A stretch of 55,713 bases of DNA. It comes from Gammaproteobacteria bacterium. Its GTDB lineage: Bacteria; Pseudomonadota; Gammaproteobacteria; Pseudomonadales; Azotimanducaceae. Positions 26,692-36,914 of this stretch are shown piece by piece; position 1 is the stretch's first letter; each line of letters opens with the position of its first letter. The notes beneath the pieces were generated by a model. It saw only the letters and a list, made by a program, of their open reading frames with translations, searched no databases and was not told the DNA's origin. The stretch spans positions 1 to 55,713 of the forward strand of contig JAPOYI010000167.1 in NCBI GenBank assembly GCA_026706665.1, in the 5' to 3' direction. The position numbers and the translations under genes are program-made.

Positions 26692-28262
26692 TCCCACTCT
26701 ATGGTGGCGGGCGGTTTGCTTGCGATGTCATAGACGACTCGCGAGACGTCTTCGATCTCGTTCATGATGCGATTCGAAACGGTGCCCAACAGGTCGTGGG
26801 GCAGTTGCGCCCAGCGGGCAGTCATGAAGTCGGTGGTCTCGACCGCGCGCAGGGCGATGACGTGGGCGTAGCGGCGGGCATCCCCGACGACGCCGACGGA
26901 ATTTACGGGTAAGTAGACGGCGAACGCCTGGTGGACCCGGTCGTAGTAGTCGGCGCGGCGCAGTTCTTCCATGAAGATCGCATCGGCGCGGCGAAGCACA
27001 TCGAGATACTCGCGCCGAACTTCGCCGATCACGCGCACCGCCAGTCCGGGACCGGGAAACGGATGGCGAAACACGAGTTCCCGCGGCAGCCCGAGGGCAA
27101 GTCCCACCCTGCGCACCTCGTCCTTGAAAAGGTCGCGCAGGGGCTCGACCAGCTTCAGGTGCATTCTTTCCGGCAGGCCGCCGACGTTGTGGTGCGACTT
27201 GATGACGTGCGCCTTGCCGAACTTCGAGGCGGCGGACTCGATGACGTCGGGATAGATCGTGCCCTGGGCGAGCCACCGCACACCCTCGAGCTTCTCGGCC
27301 TCGCGCTGGAACACGTCGATAAAGGTGGCGCCGATACACTTGCGCTTGGCCTCGGGGTCGTCGAGACCATGCAACGCCCCGAGAAACTCGTCCGTAGCGT
27401 CGACGGTGACGAGATGCGGGTCGAGGGCGTTGGACATGCGGTAGAACGCCGCCTCGACCTCCTTGCGTTCGTTGAGGCGCAGCAAGCCATTGTCGACGAA
27501 GACGCAGGTCAGTTGATCGCCGATGGCTCGATCGAGCAGCGCCGCGGCGACGCTCGAATCGACGCCGCCGGACAGCCCGAGCACGACGCGTTCATCTCCG
27601 ACGGCGGCACGCACCTCGCGGATGGCGCGCTCAACGATCTGTTCCGCTGTCCAGGTGCCGTTGCAGCCGCAGATGTCGCGCGCAAAGCGGTCGAGAATCT
27701 CGGCCCCGTTGCGCGTATGCGTGACTTCCGGGTGGAACTGCACGCCATAGAGGTGCCGCGACGCATCCGACATCGCGGCGATCGGCGCATTCGGGGTGCT
27801 CGCCGCCACTTCGAAACCCGGTGGCAGAGACACGACCTTGTCGCCGTGACTCATCCATACCGGCAGCGGTCCATCGGTCCCGAATCGCCCCAGCAGGCCA
27901 TCGGCGCCGTCGTCCACGATGTCGATCTCGGCACTGCCGAACTCCCGCTTGGAAGAGGGTTCCACGGCGCCGCCGAGCTGGCTTGCCAGCGCGTGCATGC
28001 CATAGCAGATACCGAGCACGGGGACGCCGGCTTCGAGCACCTGGTCCGGAATGCGGGGCGTCTCGATCTCGGTCACGGTTTCCGGGCCGCCGGACAGAAC
28101 CACTCCTCGCGGCGAAAAGGCATCGACGAATTCGGCGGGCATGTCGAACGGGTGAACCTCGCAGTACACGCCGGCCTCGCGCACGCGCCTGGCGATCAGT
28201 TGCGTGTACTGCGACCCGAAATCGACGATCAGAAGCCGGTCGTCCGGCAAGCTTTTGTGCAA
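26688..28262 (-). CDS. guaA: GMP synthase (glutamine-hydrolysing)
   Basis: The full enzyme, about 524 residues when started at TTG 28262. It makes GMP from XMP, ATP and glutamine. The class I amidotransferase has [18 protein letters not shown], the nucleophile in LGICYGMHA and HPEVTHT. The synthetase has the PP-loop [11 protein letters not shown] and the typical C-terminus [17 protein letters not shown]. The frame is open to TTG 28406, overlapping guaB, which would add about 48 residues partly encoded by the repeat at 28252-28338. The 28262 start matches the family length and has GGAG six bases upstream, provided by the repeat. Overlap with the next gene shows coupling. Confidence 0.95.
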   Translation of the reverse strand: MHKSLPDDRLLIVDFGSQYTQLIARRVREAGVYCEVHPFDMPAEFVDAFSPRGVVLSGGPETVTEIETPRIPDQVLEAGVPVLGICYGMHALASQLGGAVEPSSKREFGSAEIDIVDDGADGLLGRFGTDGPLPVWMSHGDKVVSLPPGFEVAASTPNAPIAAMSDASRHLYGVQFHPEVTHTRNGAEILDRFARDICGCNGTWTAEQIVERAIREVRAAVGDERVVLGLSGGVDSSVAAALLDRAIGDQLTCVFVDNGLLRLNERKEVEAAFYRMSNALDPHLVTVDATDEFLGALHGLDDPEAKRKCIGATFIDVFQREAEKLEGVRWLAQGTIYPDVIESAASKFGKAHVIKSHHNVGGLPERMHLKLVEPLRDLFKDEVRRVGLALGLPRELVFRHPFPGPGLAVRVIGEVRREYLDVLRRADAIFMEELRRADYYDRVHQAFAVYLPVNSVGVVGDARRYAHVIALRAVETTDFMTARWAQLPHDLLGTVSNRIMNEIEDVSRVVYDIASKPPATIEWE

Positions 28263-28338
28263 GTACGTCTCCGGCAACGGAGGAGACGCCGACACTTCCT
28301 CGCGCGTCGACCGTCGGGGAAGCTCCCCCGGCTGAGGG
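28252..28338 (-). repeat. Dispersed 87-bp hairpin repeat, copy at the guaB-guaA junction
   Basis: On the minus strand this reads like the tandem units at 55344-55517: CCCTCAGCCGGGG, a hairpin CGGGG/CCCCG, GAGGAAGTG, then GCCGGAGACGTACTT. It is about 80% identical by eye over its length. It fills most of the gap between guaB and the GuaA core and supplies the likely ribosome site and TTG start of guaA. In one frame it is fully open through to guaA. Confidence 0.85.
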
Positions 28339-28398
28339 CTCCGATCCGGCAGGGGATCATCGAAAACGGGCACGGGCGTCTGTCGGTTTGCGCGCTTC

Positions 28399-29865
28399 TC
28401 AGCCAATCGGGTAGTTCGGCGGTTCTTTGGTGATCGAGACGTCGTGTACGTGACCTTCCGCGAGGCTCGCCGACGAGATCTTCACGAACTTGGTCGACTT
28501 GCGCATGGCATCGATATCTTTCGACCCGGTGTATCCCATGGAGGCGCGGACCCCGCCCATGAGCTGGTGCACGATGGGACTCGCCGGCCCGCGATACGGT
28601 ACCCGGCCTTCGATCCCCTCGGGCACGAGCTTGCCGTTGTCGCCGTCGGGTTCCTGGAAGTAGCGGTCGCCGGATCCGAACTCGCCACCCATGGCCGCGA
28701 TGGACCCCATGCCCCGGTAGGACTTGTAGGTCCGCCCCTGGTACAGCTCGACTTCTCCGGGCGCTTCGTCCGTGCCGGCAAGGAGCGCGCCGACCATGAC
28801 CACACTGGCGCCCGCGCCGATGGCCTTGGCGATGTCCCCGGAGAAGCGGACCCCTCCGTCCGCGATGACGGGGATGTCGTCCTCCCGGGCTTCCTCCGCG
28901 ACCTCGGCGACCGCCGTGATCTGCGGCACGCCTATACCGGAAACAACGCGTGTCGTGCAGATACTGCCGGGGCCGATACCGACCTTGACGCAGTCCACGC
29001 CTGCGCCAATCAATGCGCGGGCGCCTTCCTTCGTCGCCACATTGCCGCCGACCAGTGGCAGCTTCGGATACTTCTGCTTGATCCAGCTTATGCGGTCGAG
29101 GACGCGCTGCGAGTGGCCGTGGGCGGTGTCCACCACCAGCACATCGACGCCCGCCTCGACCAGCGCGGCGACCCGGTCGTCGGTGTCCTCGCCGGTGCCG
29201 ACCCCGGCGCCGACGCGAAGTTGACCAAGGTCGTCCTTGCAGGCATTCGGAAATCGCTGCGCCTTGGTGATGTCCTTGACGGTCACCATGCCGGTGAGCT
29301 GGGAGCCGCCGGTAAGCAGGATCTTCTCGATACGATTACGGTGCAGCAGGTCGGTGATCTCCTCGAAGGTCGCGCCCTCGGGGGCCGTGACCAGGCGTTC
29401 CTTGGGCGTCATCACTTCGGATACAGGTGCGTCGAGGCGCTGTTCGAACCGGATGTCGCGACTGGTGACGATGCCGAGCAGCTTGTTGCCCCGAACCACG
29501 GGAACCCCGGAAATGTTGTGCTCCGCCGTCAGTTCCAGCAGGTCCCGCACGGTGCGTTCGGGGCCGATGGTGACGGGGTCTCGGATGATGCCGCTCTCGT
29601 ACTTCTTGACCAGCCGCACCTCGCGCGCCTGGCTTTCGAACGGCATGTTCTTGTGCACGATGCCGATGCCGCCTTCCTGTGCCATGGCGATGGCCAAACG
29701 CCCTTCGGTGACGGTGTCCATGGCGGCGGACATCAGCGGAATGTTGAGGCCGATGTCGTGCGTCAGGCGGGTTCTGAGGTCGACTTCGGAGGGCAGGACA
29801 CGCGAATACGCAGGCAGGAGCAGGACATCATCGAAGGTGAGCGCTTCCTGCACGATCCGCAGCAT
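28399..29865 (-). CDS. guaB: IMP dehydrogenase
   Basis: This 488-residue enzyme oxidises IMP to XMP with NAD, the first committed step to GMP. It starts [20 protein letters not shown]. Two CBS domains occupy roughly residues 90-200 ([11 protein letters not shown] and [10 protein letters not shown]). The catalytic loop is [16 protein letters not shown] with the active cysteine, followed by [22 protein letters not shown] and YRGMGS. The frame extends upstream to 29913, but ATG 29865 gives the family start. It precedes guaA in the usual proteobacterial order, with the repeat copy in the gap. Divergent from the ABC transporter genes. Confidence 0.97.
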   Translation of the reverse strand: MLRIVQEALTFDDVLLLPAYSRVLPSEVDLRTRLTHDIGLNIPLMSAAMDTVTEGRLAIAMAQEGGIGIVHKNMPFESQAREVRLVKKYESGIIRDPVTIGPERTVRDLLELTAEHNISGVPVVRGNKLLGIVTSRDIRFEQRLDAPVSEVMTPKERLVTAPEGATFEEITDLLHRNRIEKILLTGGSQLTGMVTVKDITKAQRFPNACKDDLGQLRVGAGVGTGEDTDDRVAALVEAGVDVLVVDTAHGHSQRVLDRISWIKQKYPKLPLVGGNVATKEGARALIGAGVDCVKVGIGPGSICTTRVVSGIGVPQITAVAEVAEEAREDDIPVIADGGVRFSGDIAKAIGAGASVVMVGALLAGTDEAPGEVELYQGRTYKSYRGMGSIAAMGGEFGSGDRYFQEPDGDNGKLVPEGIEGRVPYRGPASPIVHQLMGGVRASMGYTGSKDIDAMRKSTKFVKISSASLAEGHVHDVSITKEPPNYPIG

Positions 29866-30143
29866 GTCAAACTCGGATTGGCTAAACACGCGATGGTACG
29901 CCCCGACTCCCATGGAGTAAATAGCGAAGGGCAGGGCAATACCGATTGGGGTAAGATGTGCCGTTTTACCTGCCGAAGCCCCCAGTTCATGATTTCCCCA
30001 ACGCGCACCCCGACACCGGCAATATGGCGTCGCGCGCGGGGACCGATCACTGCGGCCCGGTCACCGGTCAAGGAGCCGTTCCCGGGCAACGAGTGTGGGT
30101 CCCTGGTCGCCGGCAGGAGCGCCGCCGCTTGAGGATTGGGGGC

Positions 30144-32039
30144 ATGCACAGCGGCGGTGGCGGCCGCTGGGGTGGCAGCGTGGTCGGCGCACCCCAGCGC
30201 GAACGGGCGTCGTTCCAGCATCTGGGCCACCTGAAGCGGCTGATGCCGTACGTGCGGCGCTATGCCGTTGTTCTGGCGTGGGGTGTTGTCGGACTGCTCA
30301 TCGCGCGGCTGGCCCTGTACCTGATTCCGTGGGCCCAGAAGCTGGCGATCGAAAGCCTCGAAGATCCGGCGGCCGAACCCTACCTGGTGATTCCGGCGCT
30401 CCTTATCCTCGGTGTGGTGGCCTCGCAGTTCGCCATCTATGTTCCGGCGCGCCGCGCGCTGCGTCGCATCTCGATCGCCTCGGCCTATGACCTGCGGAAG
30501 CGGTTTTTCAACCTGGTCCAGTACCAGGGCCCCAACTTCTTCAACCGATTCGGTACCGGCGACCTCATGTCGCGCGCGGTGAATGACATCAGCATGGTCC
30601 GCATGGTGGTGTCCTTCGGTGCCGTGAACATCGTCATGTTCGTCTTTTCGGTCCTCGCGGCATTGGGATTCATGCTGGCGATGTCGCCGGCGTTGACCGC
30701 CTGGGTGGTGGCGCCGCTGCCGTTCGTCGCGGTCATCGGATTCATGATGGCGCGCGGAATGTTCCCCTTCTTCCGGGAACGGCAGGAAGCGCTGGCGACA
30801 CTCACCGCCTTCACCCAGGAGAACCTCAACGGGATACGCACAATCCAGGCCATGGCGCAGGAAAAGCAGGAGATCGAGCGCTTCCGGAAGGCCAGCACGC
30901 GCTACGCGCAGAAGTTCTACCGGGCCGAACGCTACCAGGTGATAGTGAACGTGGCGATGACGCTGCTGACCATGGTTTCGCCGGTGGTCATCCTGCTCTA
31001 CGGTGGCCTGCTGGTGCTGGACGGCTCGATGAGCATCGGCGCCTTTACCGCCTTTTTTGGCTACCTGATCCTTATCACGGCGCAGGTCTACTCCATCGGC
31101 TTTTCGCTGTCGATGTTCACTTCCGCCGCCGCGGCGACGCAACGCATCTTCGAGATCCTGGACTACCCGCGCGAGGTGGTGGACGTGGCGGAGGTCCAGC
31201 TGCCCGCCGATATCAAGGGCCGACTCGAGTTTCGCAATTTCACCTACCGCCATCCCGGCGCCGCCCGGCCGACCATCGACGGGATCAACCTGCATGTGGA
31301 TGCGGGCGAGACCGTAGCCATGCTCGGCCGCATAGGTTCGGGCAAGTCGACGATACTGAAGGCCGCTGTGCGGCTGATCGACACGCCGCGCGGCTCGGTG
31401 TTCCTGGACGGCAAGGACGTTTGCCAGGTGCCGATCCACCGGCTGCGGGAAGCGGTTTCGATGGTCCCGCAGGATCCTTTCCTGTTCTCCGCGGCGCTCC
31501 GGGAGAACCTTACCTACGACAAGCCCGACCGCGGAGACGACGAGATTCTCGAAGCGGTGCATGCTGCCGGTCTGACGGAGACCCTGGGACGCCTAGTCGA
31601 TGGACTCGACACCGTGGTCGGCGAGCGCGGGACCACGCTTTCCGGTGGCGAGAAGCAGCGGTCGACACTGGCGCGTGGACTGATCCGGGGCGCCGACGTG
31701 CTGTTGCTGGATGACTGCTTCTCCAGCGTCGATACGGAAACGGAGGAACTGATATTGGGCGGCCTGCAGCGAATGCGCGCCGGCAAGACGACCCTCCTGA
31801 TCTCGCATCGCGTGTCCACGGCGCGGCACGCCAATCGCATCTACGTCATCGACAACGGGCGCGTGCTGGAGTCGGGCACCCACGAGGAACTGCTGGCCCA
31901 GGGCGGCTATTACGCGGACCTCGAAGCGGTGCAAAGCAGCCAGGACCGCGACCGGGCTCGCAGGGGCCAACTGCTCCGACAGCTCGACGGCGCACGGACC
32001 GAAACGATGCCCCTGGCAGCCACGGGGAGTGACGACTGA
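30144..32039 (+). CDS. ABC exporter half-transporter, subunit with degenerate ATP site
   Basis: A 631-residue half-transporter. Six membrane helices occupy roughly residues 40-320, then a nucleotide-binding domain with Walker A GRIGSGKST (about residue 395), signature LSGGEKQ (about 498) and Walker B LLLDDCFSSVD. The catalytic glutamate after Walker B is replaced by Asp, the mark of the degenerate partner in heterodimeric exporters of the BmrCD/TM287-288 kind. The start ATG at 30144 follows a GGGGG-rich site. A TGATG overlap couples it to the next gene. The substrate is unknown (lipid, drug or peptide). Confidence 0.9.
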   Translation: MHSGGGGRWGGSVVGAPQRERASFQHLGHLKRLMPYVRRYAVVLAWGVVGLLIARLALYLIPWAQKLAIESLEDPAAEPYLVIPALLILGVVASQFAIYVPARRALRRISIASAYDLRKRFFNLVQYQGPNFFNRFGTGDLMSRAVNDISMVRMVVSFGAVNIVMFVFSVLAALGFMLAMSPALTAWVVAPLPFVAVIGFMMARGMFPFFRERQEALATLTAFTQENLNGIRTIQAMAQEKQEIERFRKASTRYAQKFYRAERYQVIVNVAMTLLTMVSPVVILLYGGLLVLDGSMSIGAFTAFFGYLILITAQVYSIGFSLSMFTSAAAATQRIFEILDYPREVVDVAEVQLPADIKGRLEFRNFTYRHPGAARPTIDGINLHVDAGETVAMLGRIGSGKSTILKAAVRLIDTPRGSVFLDGKDVCQVPIHRLREAVSMVPQDPFLFSAALRENLTYDKPDRGDDEILEAVHAAGLTETLGRLVDGLDTVVGERGTTLSGGEKQRSTLARGLIRGADVLLLDDCFSSVDTETEELILGGLQRMRAGKTTLLISHRVSTARHANRIYVIDNGRVLESGTHEELLAQGGYYADLEAVQSSQDRDRARRGQLLRQLDGARTETMPLAATGSDD

Positions 32040-34036
32040 TGAGTGAGGTCACCGCCGGGCGCAACTATTCTGCCTTCGACGCCGAACTGACGCACCAGGC
32101 GCTCAACATGCGCCTGTTCATGCGGCTGTTGCGGTGGGCCAAGCCCTATCGCATCACCTTGGGCACCAGTGCGGCCCTGGTCGTCGTCTGGGCGGTGGTT
32201 TCGGTGCTCATGCCGATCATCCAGGGGCCCGTGGTGGTGGACACCATCCTGGCGCCGAACGAGTCCGCCGAATCGCGTTTCAACTTCGGGCTGATCGCGG
32301 CAACGGAATGGCTGTCCCAACTGTTCTCGATGCCGCCTCTGGGCGGCGCCGTGATGCTCTTCGTGGGCCTGACCCTGGCGCAACTGCTCATCATGGTTGG
32401 CCACCAGCTCACGTTGTCGAGCGGCGCCCTCAAGACATTGCGCGACCTGCGGCTCGACCTGTTCGCTTCCCTCGAGCACAAGCCCGCCTCGTTCTACGAT
32501 CACGTGGCCGTGGGGCGCGTGATGACGCGCGTTACGAACGACGTGGAGAACCTTTTCCGGCTGTTGAGGGAGTTCGTCGCGCTGGCGGGGCAGTTCGTGC
32601 CGTTCTTCTTCGCCATGGTCATGATGCTGGTCTACAGCGCGGAGCTTACGGGCATCGTGTTGCTGATCATTCCGGCTGCCGCCGTCGCCACGTACATATT
32701 CCGCATCGCGATGCGGGAGATCTTCCGCCTGGTGCGGGATTCGATGTCGGCCCTGAACCAGTACCTGCAGGAAGACCTGATGGGCATCGAGGTCGTGCAA
32801 CTCTCCGGTCGCGAAGAGATGAACGCCCAGGAGTACCGGGTGCTCAACCAGGAAAACCGGAACCAGGAGTATCGCGCCATCAACTACGAGGTCGTGTTCG
32901 AGACGTTCAACACGAGCCTGACCAGCATCGCCATCGCCGTCATCATCTGGTACGGCGGTGGCCAGGTCGTGCAGGAGGAAATGACGCTGGGCGCGCTGCT
33001 GATGTTCAACATGTACATCAACATGATGATCACGCCGGTGAGCACCTTTGGCCATTTCTTCAACACGCTGTTCCGCGCCATGGCCTCCGGCGAGCGCATC
33101 TTCCAGGCGATCGACTGGGACGAGCGGTTGCGCGAGCCGGAGCATCCGGCCCGGTTGCCGGAGCGGCTTGAAGGGCGCGTCGAGTTCCGCAACGCGCGCT
33201 TCGCGTATGCGGCCAGCGATCCAGTGCTGCGCGATGTCTCCTTCTCCATTTCCCCGGGAGAGAAGTTGGCGGTGGTTGGACCCACCGGCGCCGGCAAGAG
33301 CACCATCATTCGCCTGCTGGCGCGTTTCTACGACTTCGAGGACGGCATGATCTTCGTCGACGGCATCGACGTGAATCACATCGCGAGCGGCGATCTGCGC
33401 AAGCGGGTGGGTGTGGTGCTGCAGGACTTCCACATCTTCTCCGGCACGGTCCTCGAGAACATTTCGCTCAATGATCCCGGCACATCCCGCGAACGCGCCC
33501 AGTGGGCGGCGCGCGCGGTGAACGCGGATGGGTTCATTCGCGATCTGCCGGACGGCTACGAAACGGAACTTGCGGAGCGCGGCCACAACCTGTCGCAGGG
33601 ACAGCAACAGTTGCTTGCGTTCGCGCGGGTACTGGCTGCGGACCCGGAAATACTCGTGCTCGACGAGGCCACATCGAGCATCGACACGGGCACCGAACTC
33701 ATCATCCAGGACGCGCTGCACAAGCTGACCCACGGGCGCACCTGCATCATCATCGCCCACCGTCTGCAGACCATTCGCGAGTGCGACCGGATCCTGGTGC
33801 TGGACCAGGGGATGATGAAGGAGCTTGGCACCCACGAGGAACTGATCGCCAAGCGGGGCATCTACTTCACGCTGCACGAGCTGCAGTTCCAGGACAGCGT
33901 TGGGGCGGCGGAACTGGCCTTGCGGAAGCGCAGGGAGGACGAGCGTCCGCGGTGGGTGGACATGAGCGACGAAGACGACGAGGACGACGACGATGTGCTC
34001 GGTCGTCGCGGCATGAGGACAGCCCGTCGAACCTGA
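32039..34036 (+). CDS. ABC exporter half-transporter, catalytically complete subunit
   Basis: A 665-residue half-transporter and partner of the preceding protein. Membrane helices are at about residues 35-330. Walker A is GPTGAGKST (about 414), the signature is LSQGQQQ, and Walker B is ILVLDEATSSID with the catalytic Glu present. A long acidic C-terminal tail (SDEDDEDDDD) then a short basic end is unusual. The two genes overlap and should form one heterodimeric exporter in the inner membrane. It lies downstream of a divergent intergenic region shared with guaB. Confidence 0.9.
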   Translation: MSEVTAGRNYSAFDAELTHQALNMRLFMRLLRWAKPYRITLGTSAALVVVWAVVSVLMPIIQGPVVVDTILAPNESAESRFNFGLIAATEWLSQLFSMPPLGGAVMLFVGLTLAQLLIMVGHQLTLSSGALKTLRDLRLDLFASLEHKPASFYDHVAVGRVMTRVTNDVENLFRLLREFVALAGQFVPFFFAMVMMLVYSAELTGIVLLIIPAAAVATYIFRIAMREIFRLVRDSMSALNQYLQEDLMGIEVVQLSGREEMNAQEYRVLNQENRNQEYRAINYEVVFETFNTSLTSIAIAVIIWYGGGQVVQEEMTLGALLMFNMYINMMITPVSTFGHFFNTLFRAMASGERIFQAIDWDERLREPEHPARLPERLEGRVEFRNARFAYAASDPVLRDVSFSISPGEKLAVVGPTGAGKSTIIRLLARFYDFEDGMIFVDGIDVNHIASGDLRKRVGVVLQDFHIFSGTVLENISLNDPGTSRERAQWAARAVNADGFIRDLPDGYETELAERGHNLSQGQQQLLAFARVLAADPEILVLDEATSSIDTGTELIIQDALHKLTHGRTCIIIAHRLQTIRECDRILVLDQGMMKELGTHEELIAKRGIYFTLHELQFQDSVGAAELALRKRREDERPRWVDMSDEDDEDDDDVLGRRGMRTARRT

Positions 34037-34112
34037 TGTGAGAGCGGCTGCGGGAGATTTTTCAAAGTTCTCGCATCGCGCCCCAAAACGAGTACACTCA
34101 AGCGCTAACTGA

Positions 34113-34129
34113 CTCCGACGGTATCGGAG
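34113..34129 (+). promoter_or_regulatory. Small hairpin in the thiolase leader
   Basis: CTCCGA (34113-34118) pairs perfectly with TCGGAG (34124-34129) around a 5-base loop, about 37 bases upstream of the thiolase ATG. It could be an operator or a leader structure; no regulator can be named. Confidence 0.3.
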
Positions 34130-34165
34130 CGACAGGGGAAATCAGGGACAACCCAGGGGGAAAAA

Positions 34166-35350
34166 ATGCGTGACGTCGTAGTAGTGGATAGCGTGCGTAC
34201 CGGTTTGGCCAAGTCATTCCGTGGCAGTTTCAACCTGACCCGGTCCGATGACATGCTGGCGCATCTCATCGATGCCTTGCTGGAAAGGAATCCGAAGATT
34301 GCTCCCGACGAAGTCGAGGATGTCGTCGTTGGCGCGGCCAGCCATGCCGGCGAGCAGGACGGCAATCTCGCCCGCCTGGCGGTCGTCCTGTCGAAACTCC
34401 CGATCACGACTGCGGGCATGACCATCAACCGGTTCTGCTCCTCCGGCCTGCAGTCGATCGCGATCGCTTCGAACCAGATCGCATCCGGGCAGACGCAGAT
34501 CGCGATGGCGGGTGGCGTGGACTCCATCTCCATGCGCAACCGGCAGACGGCGGCGAAGGCCGATCAGAACAAGCGTCTGCTGGAAGAGAAGCCCGCAATC
34601 TTCATGGCGATGGGCAATACGGCGGAAGTCGTCGCGCGCCGCTACCAGGTGACCCGCGAAATGCAGGACGACTACGCGCTGCAGAGCCAGAAGCGGTATG
34701 CCAAGGCGCAGGAAGACGGCCGCATGGCGGAAGAAATCGTTCCGATGTCCGCGACGATGCTGGTGGTCGACAGGGAGACCGGCGAGGAAAGCCATGCCGA
34801 CGTCGTCGTCAGCCGGGACGAGTGCAACCGTCCGACCAGTACCATCGAAGGCCTGGCCGGGCTGCCGCCCGCATTCGAGGAAGACGGCACGGTGACGGCC
34901 GGCAACGCGTCGCAGCTCTCCGACGGCGCGTCGATGACCCTGCTCATGAGCGCCGAGCGCGCGGAGCAACTCGGTGTCGAACCGATGGGCATCTACCGCG
35001 GATTCGCCGTCGCGGCATGCGAACCCGACGAGATGGGCATCGGGCCTGTGTTCGCGATTCCCCGGCTGCTCGAGAACGTCGGGCTGAAGCAGGACGATAT
35101 CGACCTGTGGGAGCTGAACGAGGCGTTCGCCTCCCAGTGCGTCTATTGCCGGGACGAACTTGGGCTGGACAACGAGAAATACAACGTCAATGGCGGCAGC
35201 ATCGCCATTGGCCATCCCTTCGGCATGACGGGCTCCCGCCTGACCGGGTCGATCCTTCGAGAACTGAAACGCCGCGACGAGAAATACGGCGTGGTGACGA
35301 TGTGCATCGGCGGCGGACAGGGCGCGGCAGGTCTGTTCGAAGCCGTGTAG
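34166..35350 (+). CDS. Acetyl-CoA acyltransferase (thiolase)
   Basis: A 394-residue thiolase with the catalytic cysteine at about residue 91 in NRFCSSGLQ, the histidine in [10 protein letters not shown] and the second cysteine in [11 protein letters not shown]. It starts [18 protein letters not shown], typical of the FadA/acetyl-CoA acetyltransferase class. It cleaves or condenses 3-ketoacyl-CoA in the cytoplasm, probably in fatty-acid beta-oxidation. No partner FadB-like gene is adjacent, although an enoyl-CoA hydratase and MaoC-like dehydratases lie 3-6 kb downstream. The ATG is preceded by a long G- and A-rich stretch (CCAGGGGG). Confidence 0.93.
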   Translation: MRDVVVVDSVRTGLAKSFRGSFNLTRSDDMLAHLIDALLERNPKIAPDEVEDVVVGAASHAGEQDGNLARLAVVLSKLPITTAGMTINRFCSSGLQSIAIASNQIASGQTQIAMAGGVDSISMRNRQTAAKADQNKRLLEEKPAIFMAMGNTAEVVARRYQVTREMQDDYALQSQKRYAKAQEDGRMAEEIVPMSATMLVVDRETGEESHADVVVSRDECNRPTSTIEGLAGLPPAFEEDGTVTAGNASQLSDGASMTLLMSAERAEQLGVEPMGIYRGFAVAACEPDEMGIGPVFAIPRLLENVGLKQDDIDLWELNEAFASQCVYCRDELGLDNEKYNVNGGSIAIGHPFGMTGSRLTGSILRELKRRDEKYGVVTMCIGGGQGAAGLFEAV

Positions 35351-35383
35351 GAACAGACGGAGGGCGGTGTTAGACTGCTGGTA

Positions 35384-36043
35384 ATGAACCGCGGCGCGGC
35401 AGGAAGGACACTCGTCGCATCGACCGACTCGTTGAGCCAGGCCACGGCGGATTGTGTGCGCCGTGCGGCAATCCGATATGCCGCCTCGCTATTGTTCCTT
35501 GGCAGCGGCTCCATTGCGCTGGCCGCCGGCAGCGACAACCTCTACCAGGCACACACGAATGAAGAGTTGTCGGAACTCGCCGCCGACTGGGAATCCCTGA
35601 CCACGGAAGAGCGTCGCGACTACTTCATCGAGGTACGTCGCCGCATGGCGGAAGCCGTCAAGAATCGCGCCGAACCGCCTCCGATCGTGGGAGAGCGTCG
35701 GTTCGGCCGAATCATCCGCCAGCCGGACGGCTCGGTGCTGCACATCGAAGGCGTCGTGCGCTATCGGGATCGCGATGCGGCCGGTGCCGAGGAGCCGTCG
35801 GACTACGGCACCGGGTTCGAGCAGCGGGCGGAGCAGACAGCGGAACGTGGGTCCTCCGCAACAGTCCCGGTCCCGCCCGTCATGAAAGTAGGCGGTGTCG
35901 GCGAAACGGAGGTGATCGCGGAAAGAGCCACGGAAAGAGCCGCCGAAAAAGCCGCCGAAAGAGCCGAAGAAGAAGCCGAAGAAGAAGAGACTCCGGAGAC
36001 GACGGCCACGGAGCGTGCGCAGGGCGCCGAAGGACGCGAGTAA
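35384..36043 (+). CDS. Hypothetical exported protein with a Glu/Ala-rich tail
   Basis: A 219-residue protein. Residues about 26-48 (RRAAIRYAASLLFLGSGSIA) form a signal peptide or single membrane anchor. A short helical domain with WESLTTEERRDYFIEVRRRM follows, then a strand-rich RRFGRIIRQPDGSVLHIEG segment. The tail is an alternating Glu/Ala/Arg helix (ERATERAAEKAAERAEEEAE) likely to form a coiled coil or single long helix. No family is recognised. It ends 20 bases before the OmpR-like regulator, so it may belong to that signalling unit. Confidence 0.65.
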   Translation: MNRGAAGRTLVASTDSLSQATADCVRRAAIRYAASLLFLGSGSIALAAGSDNLYQAHTNEELSELAADWESLTTEERRDYFIEVRRRMAEAVKNRAEPPPIVGERRFGRIIRQPDGSVLHIEGVVRYRDRDAAGAEEPSDYGTGFEQRAEQTAERGSSATVPVPPVMKVGGVGETEVIAERATERAAEKAAERAEEEAEEEETPETTATERAQGAEGRE

Positions 36044-36063
36044 GCCTCACTGGTTGAACTGCC

Positions 36064-36786
36064 ATGAGTAGCGCCACCATGGGTAGCGGTAGCGATAGCG
36101 CGACTCTGCTCGTCGTGGATGACGATGCCGAGATACGCGAGCTGATCCAGGCATACCTTGACAAACAGGGTTATCGCGTAATCTGCGCTGAAGACGGACC
36201 GGCGATGGATGAAGCGCTGTCGTCGTCATCTGTCGATCTCATCCTGCTGGATCTCATGTTGCCCGGCGAGGACGGCCTGTCGATCGCCAAGCGCATCAAG
36301 CAGACGCGCAATACGCCGATCATCATGGTTTCCGCACAGGGAGAGGAAGTGGATCGGATCGTCGGTCTAGAGATCGGGGCCGACGACTACATCGCCAAGC
36401 CTTTCAATCCGCGCGAGTTGCTGGCTCGCATCCGAGCGGTCATGCGTCGGAATACAGTGGCGGAACCGGATCGGCAGGTGGTCGAGTTCGGCACCTATCG
36501 TCTGGACCTGGATGCGCATCGGCTCACAGAGGGAAAGCACACGGTTCCGTTGACTTCCGGCGAATTCGACCTGTTGAGCGTGCTCGTGCAGAATCCGAAC
36601 CGGGTCCTTGATCGGGACCGCATCGTGGAACTCCTGAGCAGCGGCCAACGGTCCCCGTTCGACCGTAGCGTGGATGTTCGCGTCACCCGCTTGCGAAGCA
36701 AGATCGAACCCGATCCTTCCACGCCCTGCTACATCAGGACCGTATGGGGCAAGGGGTACATGTTTTGTCCGGCTGGCCCTGGTTGA
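36064..36786 (+). CDS. OmpR-family response regulator
   Basis: A 240-residue regulator. The receiver domain has the acidic pocket LVVDDD (about 17-21), the phospho-acceptor Asp63 in LILLDLMLPGEDG, and the lysine in YIAKPFNP. The C-terminal winged helix is of the OmpR type (VPLTSGEFDLLSVLVQNPNR, then RSVDVRVTRLRSKIEPDP, ending in TVWGKGYMF). It should bind DNA when phosphorylated by the sensor kinase encoded 129 bases downstream. Sequence and pair layout resemble OmpR-EnvZ, but orthology is not proved, so no symbol is given. Confidence 0.92.
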   Translation: MSSATMGSGSDSATLLVVDDDAEIRELIQAYLDKQGYRVICAEDGPAMDEALSSSSVDLILLDLMLPGEDGLSIAKRIKQTRNTPIIMVSAQGEEVDRIVGLEIGADDYIAKPFNPRELLARIRAVMRRNTVAEPDRQVVEFGTYRLDLDAHRLTEGKHTVPLTSGEFDLLSVLVQNPNRVLDRDRIVELLSSGQRSPFDRSVDVRVTRLRSKIEPDPSTPCYIRTVWGKGYMFCPAGPG

Positions 36787-36914
36787 CGGTCGTTCGCAAC
36801 CGTTCGGATAGCGGTTCGAACGGGCGCGTGGGCGTATGCCACCAGAGCAGAAGAAAAGGCAAAAGAAAAGGCAGAACATAATGTCCGGCGAACACGGGTC
36901 GGACCCGGTGAATC

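Noticed and set aside
26931-30132. Long plus-strand frames opposite guaA and guaB
   Set aside because: They run antisense to two unmistakable enzymes and show no domain or ribosome site of their own.
29763-33877. Long minus-strand frames opposite the first ABC exporter genes
   Set aside because: Charged, His/Arg-rich low-complexity translations that mirror the transporter codons.
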